12,616 nucleotides of DNA. It comes from an uncultured Candidatus Planktophila sp. (GTDB taxonomy: Bacteria; Actinomycetota; Actinomycetes; Nanopelagicales; Nanopelagicaceae). Made by a program: the position numbers and the translations under genes. The DNA is taken from NCBI GenBank assembly GCA_937975715.1, contig CALJUA010000102.1:1-12616 (forward strand), in the 5' to 3' direction. Shown one piece after another: positions 1 through 6,485 of the stretch. How positions within the stretch are numbered: position 1 is the stretch's first letter; the number at the start of each line of letters is the position of its first letter. The notes beneath the pieces are model-generated. The model was not told the DNA's origin. It did no database searches and worked only from the letters and a program-made list of their open reading frames with translations.

Positions 1-347
1 AGGTAGATCGCAGCGGGGAATGCCATACCGCCCAGTGCACCCAACAACGGCATGACTGCGTCTCGTAAACGAGATAGATGGCCTGATGTCATCTCGCGTT
101 TGATTTCCAATCCCACGACAAAAAAGAAGACTGTCATCAGGATGTAGTTAATAACTTTGAGCACAGTCAGCTTGAGATAGAACAGTCCGCCACCGACTTC
201 AAATCCCTGTTCGAGTATTTTGAAATAAGTATCGCTGATTGGGCTATTGGCTACGGCAAGTCCGAAGGTCGCAGCAATCAGAAGGAGAATGCCACCTGCA
301 GATTCACGGTGAAGAAAATCATTGAGTGGCGAGAGCCGCTTACGCAT
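1..347 (-). CDS. nhaA: Na+/H+ antiporter NhaA, N-terminal part (cut by window edge)
   Basis: This is an inner-membrane antiporter that exports Na+ in exchange for H+ and helps control internal pH and sodium. I translated it by hand on the minus strand. It gives 115 residues beginning MRKRLSPLNDFLHRESAGG, then a first hydrophobic helix, and then the NhaA hallmark stretch FFFVVGLEIKREM followed by LGALGGMAFPAAIY. Both fit NhaA closely. The rest, including the transport aspartates, lies beyond the left edge. The ATG at 347 is the only possible start, because an in-frame TAG lies four codons upstream. The gene begins 12 bases after the stop of the NCS1 permease, so the two may share a transcript. 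A -10-like TAGCGT sits exactly six bases before the ATG and may also give it its own leaderless transcript. The family assignment is secure. Confidence 0.93.
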   Translation of the reverse strand, partial: MRKRLSPLNDFLHRESAGGILLLIAATFGLAVANSPISDTYFKILEQGFEVGGGLFYLKLTVLKVINYILMTVFFFVVGLEIKREMTSGHLSRLRDAVMPLLGALGGMAFPAAIY

Positions 348-353
348 ATACCG

Positions 354-359
354 ACGCTA
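354..359 (-). promoter_or_regulatory. Putative -10 box for leaderless nhaA transcript
   Basis: On the minus strand TAGCGT is followed by six bases (CGGTAT) and then the nhaA ATG. A transcript starting about seven bases after the -10 box would begin at the start codon. The box lies immediately downstream of the permease stop codon. The call rests on the same spacing recurring in front of other genes in this window. No good -35 was seen. Confidence 0.35.
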
Positions 360-1775
360 TCACGGAGTGTTGTTTTCGATTCGAATATTCTTTCCAGCGG
401 TCAGGAGGTAGCCCGCAGCACCAATCACCAGCGCGAAAAACACACCGAGATTAGCTCCCGCCCATACACCTTCCTTGCCACCGAATACTCCAAGGAAATA
501 TCCCTGCCATGAGAGCCACGATGCAAATGGATTGGTAACAAATCCCCAACCGACAATTGAACCCATCGCCATCAGCGCGAGTGATTTCATATTCCATGCG
601 CCATAGCGACCTTGTTCGTTGAAAAGATCGGATTCGTCATAAGACTTCTTTCGAATGAGAACATCTGCAACGAAGATTGCTGACCAAGTAGCGATTGGAA
701 CTCCAAGCGTGATCAAGAAGCCTTGGAATGGGTAGAAGAAATCATCTGCAATCCAGACTAGATAGATAGCGCCGAGCACCATGATGAGAGAGTCAATCGA
801 TGCAGCTACGTATCGTTTGACCGGCAAACCGATTGAAATCAGAGTCAAACCTGATGAATAGAGATCCAGGATTGCACCTCCAACCAAGCCAAGGATCGCA
901 ACCACCGCGAATGGAATCAGAAACCAGGTCGGCAACAACGTTGTGAGAGCGCCAATGGGATCTGACGCGATTGCACCGAAGAGTTCTTCGTTACTTCCAG
1001 CAAGTGCTGCGCCATAGATAACCATGGCAATTGGAACGATTGATGCGCCCAAAACCGTCCAGCCGACTACAGACTTGCTTGAAACATCGCGAGGTAGGTA
1101 ACGCGAGTAATCGGCAGCAGAGTTAACCCATCCAAGCCCGATTCCAGTAGCACCGAAGATGAGGGCTCCAATAAATCCAGCGGAGCTTCCATTGGGTATA
1201 TCTGAGACTGCTGACCAATTCACTTCATCAAGTGTGAGAACGAAATACATCAAAGTAGCTGCGACCGTAATTAAGGTAAGCCACTTTTGAAGCTTCATGA
1301 TGATGGAGTGCCCAAGTACTCCTCCAAAGACTGTGAGAGCGATTGCTATTAAGAAGCCGACAATCATCGCGATATTACGATCGATATGTCCTACCCGAAC
1401 AAAGACTGTTCCGGTTGCAAGGGTTGCGAGTGAGACAAGAACTGTCTCCCATCCTACGAAGATGAGATATGAAAGAAATCCAGGGACGATATTTCCCTTG
1501 ACGCCGAACGAAGCACGTGAAAGCACCATCGTTGGCGCGTTTGATTTCTTTCCGGCAAGTGAACTAATTCCGACCAGCAAGAAGGAGAGCACGGTTCCCA
1601 AAAGAGCGGCAATCGTTGCTTGGATAAAGGAGATACCAAAGCCCAAGAAGAAGGCGCCGTATGACAGAGCCAAAAGCGAGACATTTGCGCCGCACCAAGG
1701 CCAGAAAAGCTGCCGTGGAGAGCCCTTACGCTCAGATTCTTCGATGATATTGGTGCCGTTGAGCTCTAGATGCAT
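360..1775 (-). CDS. NCS1-family permease (cytosine/purine/uracil/thiamine/allantoin type)
   Basis: This integral membrane symporter of the nucleobase:cation symporter-1 family has about 471 residues and roughly 12 hydrophobic helices, the usual length for the family. The short N-terminus (MHLELNGTNIIEESER) leads into a conserved PRQLFWPWCGANVSL segment, then GKKSNAPTMVLSRASFG, and later the family motif ADYSRYLP at about residues 221-228. Substrate cannot be fixed from sequence; cytosine or purine types are the closest by feel, and hydroxymethylpyrimidine (CytX) or allantoin remain possible. The start could be GTG at 1781 or ATG at 1775. I prefer the ATG because a -10-like TACGAT ends six bases before it and there is no Shine-Dalgarno. 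nhaA follows 12 bases after the stop; if this symporter is Na+-driven, as some NCS1 members are, the pair would link sodium-coupled uptake to sodium export. That link is inference. Confidence 0.88.
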   Translation of the reverse strand: MHLELNGTNIIEESERKGSPRQLFWPWCGANVSLLALSYGAFFLGFGISFIQATIAALLGTVLSFLLVGISSLAGKKSNAPTMVLSRASFGVKGNIVPGFLSYLIFVGWETVLVSLATLATGTVFVRVGHIDRNIAMIVGFLIAIALTVFGGVLGHSIIMKLQKWLTLITVAATLMYFVLTLDEVNWSAVSDIPNGSSAGFIGALIFGATGIGLGWVNSAADYSRYLPRDVSSKSVVGWTVLGASIVPIAMVIYGAALAGSNEELFGAIASDPIGALTTLLPTWFLIPFAVVAILGLVGGAILDLYSSGLTLISIGLPVKRYVAASIDSLIMVLGAIYLVWIADDFFYPFQGFLITLGVPIATWSAIFVADVLIRKKSYDESDLFNEQGRYGAWNMKSLALMAMGSIVGWGFVTNPFASWLSWQGYFLGVFGGKEGVWAGANLGVFFALVIGAAGYLLTAGKNIRIENNTP

Positions 1776-1781
1776 TTGCAC

Positions 1782-1787
1782 ATCGTA
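1782..1787 (-). promoter_or_regulatory. Putative -10 box of NCS1 permease gene
   Basis: The minus strand reads TACGAT, then six bases (GTGCAA), then ATG, which places the expected transcription start at the ATG (leaderless). No convincing -35 is visible. The GTG start option falls inside the six-base gap. Confidence 0.4.
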
Positions 1788-1793
1788 TGCGAT

Positions 1794-1822
1794 TTCAACG
1801 GATGTGGCTCGATTGGTAAGGT
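1794..1822 (+). promoter_or_regulatory. Putative promoter driving the riboswitch and ABC importer operon
   Basis: TAAGGT at 1817-1822 matches the actinobacterial -10 pattern TANNNT. A weak -35, TTCAAC at 1794-1799, lies 17 bases upstream. The predicted start, about seven bases after the -10, falls at 1829-1831, where the riboswitch aptamer begins. That agreement is the main support. Confidence 0.45.
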
Positions 1823-1827
1823 ACGCC

Positions 1828-1913
1828 TCAGGTCAAGAGCATCGCACAATGCACCGGCAGTGCGATCGGCAACCCTCCTTCCGTGGCGGGGTGCCTTCCG
1901 AGTGAAGACCGGG
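1828..1913 (+). promoter_or_regulatory. SAM-IV (or SAM-I/IV) type S-adenosylmethionine riboswitch
   Basis: The conserved core of the SAM-IV class is recognisable: GGTCAAGAG at 1831-1839, GGCAACCCTCC at 1868-1878, GGGGTGCC at 1888-1895, and GTGAAGACC at 1902-1910. Stems can be drawn by eye. P1 is GGTC 1831-1834 with GACC 1907-1910. P2 is ATCGCAC 1841-1847 with GTGCGAT 1860-1866, extended by TGC/GCA around an ACCG loop. P3 is GGCA 1868-1871 with TGCC 1892-1895, plus CCC/GGG. By analogy with the class it would bind S-adenosylmethionine and lower expression of the downstream genes when SAM is abundant. The expression platform is not clear: no terminator lies between the aptamer and the start codon at 1956, so control at the ribosome binding site is likely. 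I cannot separate SAM-IV from the SAM-I/IV variant by eye. Confidence 0.85.
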
Positions 1914-1955
1914 CTATAGCAAATCGTTATGGCAAGCGCGTTCGAAAGGTTAACC

Positions 1956-2780
1956 ATGTCAATCAGCATGAAAAAAATTACAGCAGCTGCAGTTGCAGCT
2001 CTCGTAGCACTCACACTTACATCATGTGGCTCTGAAAAGGCAGCCGCATGCCCACAGGTAAAGGAAGGCGTTCTCACGATTGCAACCGATGAACCGGTCT
2101 ACGGTCCATGGTTCGATAACAACGATCCATCAAATGGAAAAGGTTACGAAGCAGCCGTTGCATATGCAGTTGCAGAAGAACTCGGTTACTCCAAAGATAA
2201 GGTCGAATGGGTTCGCGTTCCATTTAATAACGTTGTAGCTCCAGGTTGCCGCAACTTTGACTTCGATATCAACGAATTCTCAATCACTCCTGAGCGCGCA
2301 AAGGTTATCGATTTCTCAACTGGCTACTACGACGTCACACAGGCAGTTATCACCGTTGCAGGCTCTAAGATTGCAAATGCAAAGTCAATTGCCGATCTTC
2401 AGGGCGCAAAGCTTGGCGCACAGGTCGGTACTACTTCGTATGCAACTATCACAGATGTCATCAAGCCAACCCAAGAGGCTGCAGTCTTTGATACTAACGA
2501 TGTTGCAAAGCAAGCCCTCGCAAATGGCCAGATTGATGGACTCGTTGTAGATCTACCAACTGCCTTCTACATCACAGCAGTTGATCTAGAGAACGGCAAG
2601 ATTGTTGGACAGTTCCCAGCTAAGGCAGGGGGCGAGCAGTTCGGTCTCGTACTATCAAAGGGAAGCTGGTTGACAGCAGATGTTTCCAAGGCAGTCGATG
2701 CGCTTCGTGCAAATGGCACCTTGGCGAAGATCGAAGACCAGTGGCTTGCTGCTGGTGTCTCTGTACCAGTCCTGAAGTAA
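1956..2780 (+). CDS. ABC importer substrate-binding lipoprotein, polar amino-acid family
   Basis: This is the extracytoplasmic solute-binding protein (SBP family 3, PAAT type) of an ABC importer. It has 274 residues from the ATG at 1956. That start is preferred over ATG 1929 because GAAAGG lies six bases before it and because it gives a clean lipoprotein signal: MSISMKK, a hydrophobic stretch, then lipobox LTSC with the lipidated cysteine at residue 24. The mature part has the family features: VLTIATDEPVYGPW near the start, GKGYEAAVAYAVAEELGY, DFDINEFSITPERAKVIDFS, and the second-lobe segment LGAQVGTTSYATI. It is first in an operon with the permease and ATPase and lies directly downstream of a SAM-IV-like riboswitch. 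That makes methionine, or another sulfur compound feeding SAM synthesis, the best guess for the ligand. The family usually carries polar amino acids, so the ligand is inferred from regulation only. Confidence 0.9.
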   Translation: MSISMKKITAAAVAALVALTLTSCGSEKAAACPQVKEGVLTIATDEPVYGPWFDNNDPSNGKGYEAAVAYAVAEELGYSKDKVEWVRVPFNNVVAPGCRNFDFDINEFSITPERAKVIDFSTGYYDVTQAVITVAGSKIANAKSIADLQGAKLGAQVGTTSYATITDVIKPTQEAAVFDTNDVAKQALANGQIDGLVVDLPTAFYITAVDLENGKIVGQFPAKAGGEQFGLVLSKGSWLTADVSKAVDALRANGTLAKIEDQWLAAGVSVPVLK

Positions 2781-2805
2781 TTCGTTTAGATACGCGAGAA
2801 GCCCG

Positions 2806-3654
2806 ATGACTTACTCTCCATCACCGTTGCAACTGCAGCGTGAGGAAGCTAAGCGTCGGGCTTCTCGTCGTTCTACAGCTATTGCACTTCTCAGCACGCT
2901 GATATTCGGTGCAGTCCTCACTGTAATTGTGGTCAACGCTCAGGGCTTTAGTGCTGTCCGTGAATCGTTCTTCAATTGGCATTATGCCCAAAAAGCTTTC
3001 CCGCGCATCTTTGATGGAATTCTTCTCAATTTGCGCGTGCTCTTTATCGCAGAGTTCTTCGTCCTTATCTTCGGCCTAGCAATTGCAATTGCACGGACAA
3101 CAACATCACCAGTGCTCTATCCAGTGCGTCTTGTGGCAACCATCTACACAGACATCTTCCGCGGAATGCCTCTTCTGCTTGTTCTCTTCCTTGTGGGTCT
3201 CGGTATTCCCGGTCTTCGGCTTTCATTTGTTCCAAATTCAGCGGTATTCCTAGGCACTATTGCACTCGTACTTACCTACTCTGCTTACGTCGCTGAAGTT
3301 ATTCGCGCTGGCATCGAAGGCGTCAATCCAACTCAACGTCAGGCAGCGCGCGCACTGGGACTCTCACATCCGCAGACTCTGCACCATGTTGTTCTGCCTC
3401 AGGCTTTCCGCAATGTGACTCCCCCCTTGCTCAATGACCTCGTCTCTTTACAGAAGGATTCTGGATTGATCTCTGTACTGGGTGCAGTCGATGCAATTAG
3501 AGCTGCAGGTATCGAAACTGCTCAATCATTTAACTTCACTCCATATGTTGTAGCTGGCGGACTGTTCGTGCTGCTCACGATTCCTCTGACGCGATATACC
3601 GATTGGCTTATTCGTCGACAGGATCGCGCTCAAAAGGCACAAGGTGTTTTCTAA
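2806..3654 (+). CDS. ABC importer permease, HisM/GlnP-type
   Basis: This membrane subunit of the importer has 282 residues. A charged cytoplasmic N-terminus (to about residue 22) is followed by a first helix at about 23-45 and then the transport domain. The typical segment DIFRGMPLLLVLF is at 116-128. The ATPase-contacting EAA loop is at about 163-187 (AEVIRAGIEGVNPTQRQAAR and following), then VVLPQAFRN at 195-203. It should form the pore as a homodimer, since only one permease gene is present. It starts 25 bases after the binding-protein stop; a GAGAAG stretch lies a few bases before the ATG. Its stop codon overlaps the ATPase start by one base (TAATG), a sign of translational coupling. It falls under the upstream SAM-responsive leader. 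Confidence 0.92.
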   Translation: MTYSPSPLQLQREEAKRRASRRSTAIALLSTLIFGAVLTVIVVNAQGFSAVRESFFNWHYAQKAFPRIFDGILLNLRVLFIAEFFVLIFGLAIAIARTTTSPVLYPVRLVATIYTDIFRGMPLLLVLFLVGLGIPGLRLSFVPNSAVFLGTIALVLTYSAYVAEVIRAGIEGVNPTQRQAARALGLSHPQTLHHVVLPQAFRNVTPPLLNDLVSLQKDSGLISVLGAVDAIRAAGIETAQSFNFTPYVVAGGLFVLLTIPLTRYTDWLIRRQDRAQKAQGVF

Positions 3655-4400
3655 TGGGCAATCTTCTTGAGATAAAGAATTTACGTAAATCATTCGGCAA
3701 CCACTTAGTTCTCGACGACATCTCGCTTGCTTTCCCGCAAGGCTCTGCGACCGTCGTCATCGGTGCAAGTGGTTCAGGAAAATCCACCCTTATGCGTTGC
3801 ATCAATCTGCTGGAAGAACTCAGTGATGGCCAGATTCTCCTTGAAGATGCCGACATCAGTACCTATGGAATCAATCTCGATTCTGTACGAGGCAAGATTG
3901 GATCTGTCTTCCAGGCATTCAATCTCTTCCCGCACCTGACTGTTCTTGAAAACATTACATTGGCTCCGCAACTTGTCCTCAAGAAAGGCAAAGCGGAGGC
4001 GACAGAACAAGCTCTCTCTTTACTCAAGCGATTCGGGCTCGAAGATAAGGCAGATGCCTATCCAAACTTGCTCAGTGGTGGCCAACAACAGCGGGTTGCA
4101 ATTCTGCGTGCTATCGCAACTGAACCCAAAGTTCTCTTGCTCGATGAAGTGACAAGTGCACTTGATCCAGTTTTGATTGCTGAAGTTCTCGCGCTCATTG
4201 CAGAGCTAAAGGCAGATGGCATCACCATGATCATCTCCACCCATGAAATGGGTTTTGCGAAGCGCATCGCTGATTCAGTGATCTTCTTATCCGATGGAAA
4301 GGTGTGCGAAAGTGGGAGACCTTTGCAGATTTTCGAGAACCCGCAGACCGCCGAACTGAAGAACTTCCTTGGAGCGCTACACGAGGCTGGACGTCTGTAA
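3654..4400 (+). CDS. ABC importer ATP-binding protein, polar amino-acid (GlnQ-like) type
   Basis: This cytoplasmic ATPase of 248 residues powers the importer. Visible motifs are Walker A GASGSGKST (37-45), Q-loop VFQAFNLFPHLT (Q87), signature LSGGQQQR (140-147), Walker B VLLLDE (160-165), D-loop SALD (168-171) and the switch histidine in STHEMGF (H197). This fits the GlnQ/HisP family in length and order. The start is the ATG overlapping the permease stop by one base; an earlier in-frame ATG at 3603 would add 17 non-homologous residues inside the permease gene. Two core positions are unusual: DEVTSALD has Val where the family nearly always has Pro, and QRVAILRAIA has Leu where Ala is usual. 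All catalytic residues are intact, so it should be active. The gene ends four bases from the facing dehydrogenase gene and no terminator is visible. Confidence 0.94.
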   Translation: MGNLLEIKNLRKSFGNHLVLDDISLAFPQGSATVVIGASGSGKSTLMRCINLLEELSDGQILLEDADISTYGINLDSVRGKIGSVFQAFNLFPHLTVLENITLAPQLVLKKGKAEATEQALSLLKRFGLEDKADAYPNLLSGGQQQRVAILRAIATEPKVLLLDEVTSALDPVLIAEVLALIAELKADGITMIISTHEMGFAKRIADSVIFLSDGKVCESGRPLQIFENPQTAELKNFLGALHEAGRL

Positions 4401-4404
4401 TCTC

Positions 4405-5235
4405 TTAGTCGAGAAAGAAGTCAAGCAGGAAATCCTTAGTGCCAGGCACCACCGCATACTTATCGAGATCGGTGATTCCCTCACTGGCCAAAACCTCATC
4501 ATCCACATAGAAGTTTCCAGTTGACTCTGCGGCAGGGCGATTGAGGATGATGTAAGCAGCATCGGCCAAGATTTCTGGTGTACGACATGCAGCGGTATCG
4601 ATACCTGGAATCATTGCAAGCGCCGCGGTATCAATCGCAGTACGTGGCCAAAGTGCGTTCACTGCGATGCCATCACGCTTGAACTCTTCAGACATTCCGA
4701 GGACGCACATGGACATTCCATATTTTGCCATCGTGTAAGCAACGTGGTTTTTGAACCATTTAGCCTTCATCGAAAGAGGTGGCGCTAGGTTGAGAATCTG
4801 AGGATTGCGACCTTCTTTTCCGGATTCGCGTAGGTATGGGATTGCAGCTTGTGAAGTCAAGAAAGTTCCGCGAACGTTGACATCGAACATCAAGTCGAAG
4901 CGCTTAGCAGGGGTTACCTCGGTTTTTGTCAGGTTAATGGCGCTTGCATTGTTGATGAGAATATCGATGCCGCCGAACTCTTGTGCTGCCTGGCGGATGG
5001 CAGATTCAATCTGATTCTCATCACGAATATCGCATTGAATAGGGAGAGCGGCGCCACCTGCAGCGCGAATATCTTCAGCGGCTGAGAAAATGGTGCCAGG
5101 TAACTTTGGATTGGGGTCCGCTGTCTTTGCTGCGATGGCAATTGATGCGCCATCGCGAGCTGCGCGAAGCGCGATTGCTAATCCGATACCGCGTGAACCA
5201 CCGGTAATGAAAATCTTCTTACCTGCTAGTGACAT
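4405..5235 (-). CDS. Short-chain dehydrogenase/reductase, HSDL2-like
   Basis: This is a 276-residue NAD(P)-dependent oxidoreductase of the SDR superfamily. The cofactor motif TGGSRGIG is at 11-18, NNAS at 95-98 and the catalytic pair YxxxK at Tyr167/Lys171. The stretch AAKTADPNPKLPGTIFSAAE, the ILNLAPPLS segment, the AYTMAKYGMSM segment and VNALWPRT are characteristic of the HSDL2 subgroup (hydroxysteroid dehydrogenase-like 2), which acts in lipid metabolism. It lacks the C-terminal SCP2 lipid-carrier domain of animal HSDL2. The usual catalytic Ser position is occupied by Leu, with Ser154 one place further on; from memory, subgroup members also lack Ser at the usual place. The ATG directly abuts the stop codon of the upstream crotonase (TAAATG), so the two are an operon. 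True substrate unknown; a 3-hydroxyacyl or branched acyl intermediate is plausible from context. Confidence 0.88.
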   Translation of the reverse strand: MSLAGKKIFITGGSRGIGLAIALRAARDGASIAIAAKTADPNPKLPGTIFSAAEDIRAAGGAALPIQCDIRDENQIESAIRQAAQEFGGIDILINNASAINLTKTEVTPAKRFDLMFDVNVRGTFLTSQAAIPYLRESGKEGRNPQILNLAPPLSMKAKWFKNHVAYTMAKYGMSMCVLGMSEEFKRDGIAVNALWPRTAIDTAALAMIPGIDTAACRTPEILADAAYIILNRPAAESTGNFYVDDEVLASEGITDLDKYAVVPGTKDFLLDFFLD

Positions 5236-5979
5236 TTACTTGCCCTTCTTAGACATGAACTTCATGGCGGCATCTGCGAATTCTTCTGACTCGAGCGCCA
5301 TCGCAAATAACTGGAACTCAGCTTTCATTACAGCTTCGACTGCATCGTGCTTACTTGCCTTCATTAAAGCTTTGGTATTGATAATTGCAGCAGGTGGTTG
5401 TTGTGCGATCTTTTCAGCAATGGAGATAGCCTCAGAATCAGAATCAGTAACAACTTCAGCGACGAGACCGATTTCCTGAGCAAAATCTGCAGAGAAAGGT
5501 TCACCAGTAAAGAAGACTTTTGCCGCACGCTGATAACCGGCCAGTGCGGGAAAGAGCAACGTTGATCCTGCCTCAGGGACTAGACCTAGAGAGGTAAAGG
5601 GCATTGAGAAGGCTGCATCCTCCGATGCGACGACGACATCACAATGCAGAAGCATTGTTGTTCCGACTCCCACAGCATTGCCTTTTACAGACGCAATTAG
5701 CGGCTTAGGGAAATTGAGAATTGCACCTAAGAAGAGAGCAACGGTCGAGTCTTCAGCAGTCGGTGGATTGCTCATGAAATCCATAATGTCGTTACCCGCG
5801 GTGAAGTGATCCCCTACCGAAGAGATGACCACCGCGCGTATAGCGAAATCCCCAGCTGCCTCATTGAGTAAACGTGCGAGCTCGCCATACATATCGCGAG
5901 TGAGCGCATTCATCTTCTCGGGGCGGTTAAATCGAATGATTTGAACCTGATTCTGGACCTCGGAGGTGATTTGTGTCAT
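5236..5979 (-). CDS. Crotonase-family enoyl-CoA hydratase/isomerase
   Basis: This crotonase-fold enzyme acts on acyl-CoA thioesters; the product is 247 residues from the ATG at 5979. The frame is open to 6021, but the extra 14 residues are unlike the family. The -10-like TACACT also ends six bases before 5979, so the shorter start is preferred. The N-terminal strand IIRFNRPEKMNAL is typical. The oxyanion-hole segments are HFTAGNDI (58-65) and VKGNAVGVGTTML (98-110). In the active site, the position of the first hydratase glutamate (PE in classical hydratases) reads PF, while LGLVPEAGST keeps Glu136. This single-glutamate pattern is seen in enoyl-CoA isomerases and many unassigned actinobacterial crotonases, so isomerase activity is as likely as hydration. 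It forms an operon with the HSDL2-like dehydrogenase immediately downstream. Confidence 0.9.
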   Translation of the reverse strand: MTQITSEVQNQVQIIRFNRPEKMNALTRDMYGELARLLNEAAGDFAIRAVVISSVGDHFTAGNDIMDFMSNPPTAEDSTVALFLGAILNFPKPLIASVKGNAVGVGTTMLLHCDVVVASEDAAFSMPFTSLGLVPEAGSTLLFPALAGYQRAAKVFFTGEPFSADFAQEIGLVAEVVTDSDSEAISIAEKIAQQPPAAIINTKALMKASKHDAVEAVMKAEFQLFAMALESEEFADAAMKFMSKKGK

Positions 5980-5985
5980 GACGCG

Positions 5986-5991
5986 AGTGTA
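5986..5991 (-). promoter_or_regulatory. Putative -10 box of the crotonase-dehydrogenase operon
   Basis: The minus strand reads TACACT, six bases (CGCGTC), then the ATG at 5979, giving a leaderless transcript. A modest -35 (TTCCCA, complement of 6009-6014) lies 17 bases upstream and overlaps the ribosome binding site of the divergent regulator gene. The two genes therefore share about 43 bases of control DNA. Confidence 0.45.
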
Positions 5992-6022
5992 TGAGGTGAA
6001 GTTCTGCTTGGGAAGGAGCACA

Positions 6023-6373
6023 ATGGGTCATAGCGACGGAGAGGTCCTTACCATGGCACGCGACATCACAATCACAACACGTGAATTGACACCTTTTGAG
6101 CAATTAGTTCTCGGTCTCTTATGCGAAGGCAAATCCAATGCTGCAATCGCTCGAGAAACAAATCACACTGAGAAAGTTGTAGAAAACACAATCTCCCGCT
6201 CGGCCAAAGCCTTCAACATCACCTCCGATGGCGACACCAATATTCGCGTTCTCCTTGCGTTGGCATATCGCACTCATTACGGTGACGCAGCTTTTGATCG
6301 TCTTGGAATTCCTTGCTCTCACTTTGAAATCAATGGTGAAGGCCAGGCTGTTTGTAATCGAGATATGCACTAA
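6023..6373 (+). CDS. Single-domain LuxR/GerE-type DNA-binding protein
   Basis: A small (116 residue) putative transcription regulator consisting almost only of a LuxR-type helix-turn-helix, at about residues 21-85: RELTPFEQLVLGLLCEGKSN, then AAIARETNHTEKVVENTIS. This matches the LuxR C-terminal domain core (LTxxE, G-x-SN-x-x-IA, EKTVENHIS). No receiver or ligand-binding domain is present. The C-terminal tail carries C98 and C111, and C34 lies in the domain; no clear metal motif. Two starts are possible. ATG 6023 follows GGAAGGAG at 6011-6018. ATG 6053 (106 residues) follows GGAGAGG at 6038-6044 with an eight-base gap. The gene is divergent from the crotonase operon with only 43 bases between starts, so it could regulate it, though this is inference. 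Targets unknown. Confidence 0.85.
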   Translation: MGHSDGEVLTMARDITITTRELTPFEQLVLGLLCEGKSNAAIARETNHTEKVVENTISRSAKAFNITSDGDTNIRVLLALAYRTHYGDAAFDRLGIPCSHFEINGEGQAVCNRDMH

Positions 6374-6413
6374 CTCACATATGAGCAGGTGCTAGCACTC
6401 GCTCTATCTCTCC

Positions 6414-6431
6414 CCCGCGCCTGTGCGCGGG
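6414..6431 (+). terminator. Hairpin terminator after the LuxR-type gene
   Basis: CCCGCGC (6414-6420) and GCGCGGG (6425-6431) form a perfect seven-base GC stem around a CTGT loop. It is followed by TATTTAA rather than a pure U tract. It lies 40 bases after the regulator stop and before the next gene, so it probably ends the regulator transcript. The AT-rich tail (6432-6441, containing TATTTA and TAATGT) may also supply the -10 of the next gene. Confidence 0.6.
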
Positions 6432-6485
6432 TATTTAATGTAAGTAGCACTCAGGGACATGGGTGGATTTACAAAGGAGAGAAAA

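Noticed and set aside
309..512. A 67-codon plus-strand open frame across the nhaA-permease junction.
   Set aside because: It lies antisense to two recognisable genes and has no domain or good ribosome binding site.
1297..1905. A 202-codon plus-strand open frame opposite the NCS1 permease.
   Set aside because: The product has no family features, it lies antisense to a well-conserved membrane protein gene, and it runs through the permease promoter and the riboswitch.
1782..1955. Possible TPP riboswitch on the minus strand, which would have made the NCS1 permease a CytX-type HMP transporter.
   Set aside because: The conserved CTGAGA and ACCTGATCTGGATAATGCCAG-like blocks are not present on that strand; the conserved blocks fit SAM-IV on the plus strand.
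1929..1955. Upstream ATG adding nine residues to the binding protein.
   Set aside because: ATG 1956 has GAAAGG six bases upstream and a cleaner lipoprotein signal; the extra residues would cover that ribosome binding site.
1766..2077. A 103-codon minus-strand open frame over the riboswitch and the binding-protein start.
   Set aside because: It overlaps the recognisable lipoprotein signal region and the aptamer, and its translation resembles nothing known to me.
4395..4420. Possible terminator between the ATPase gene and the facing dehydrogenase gene.
   Set aside because: Only TCTC/GAGA can pair and there is no U tract.
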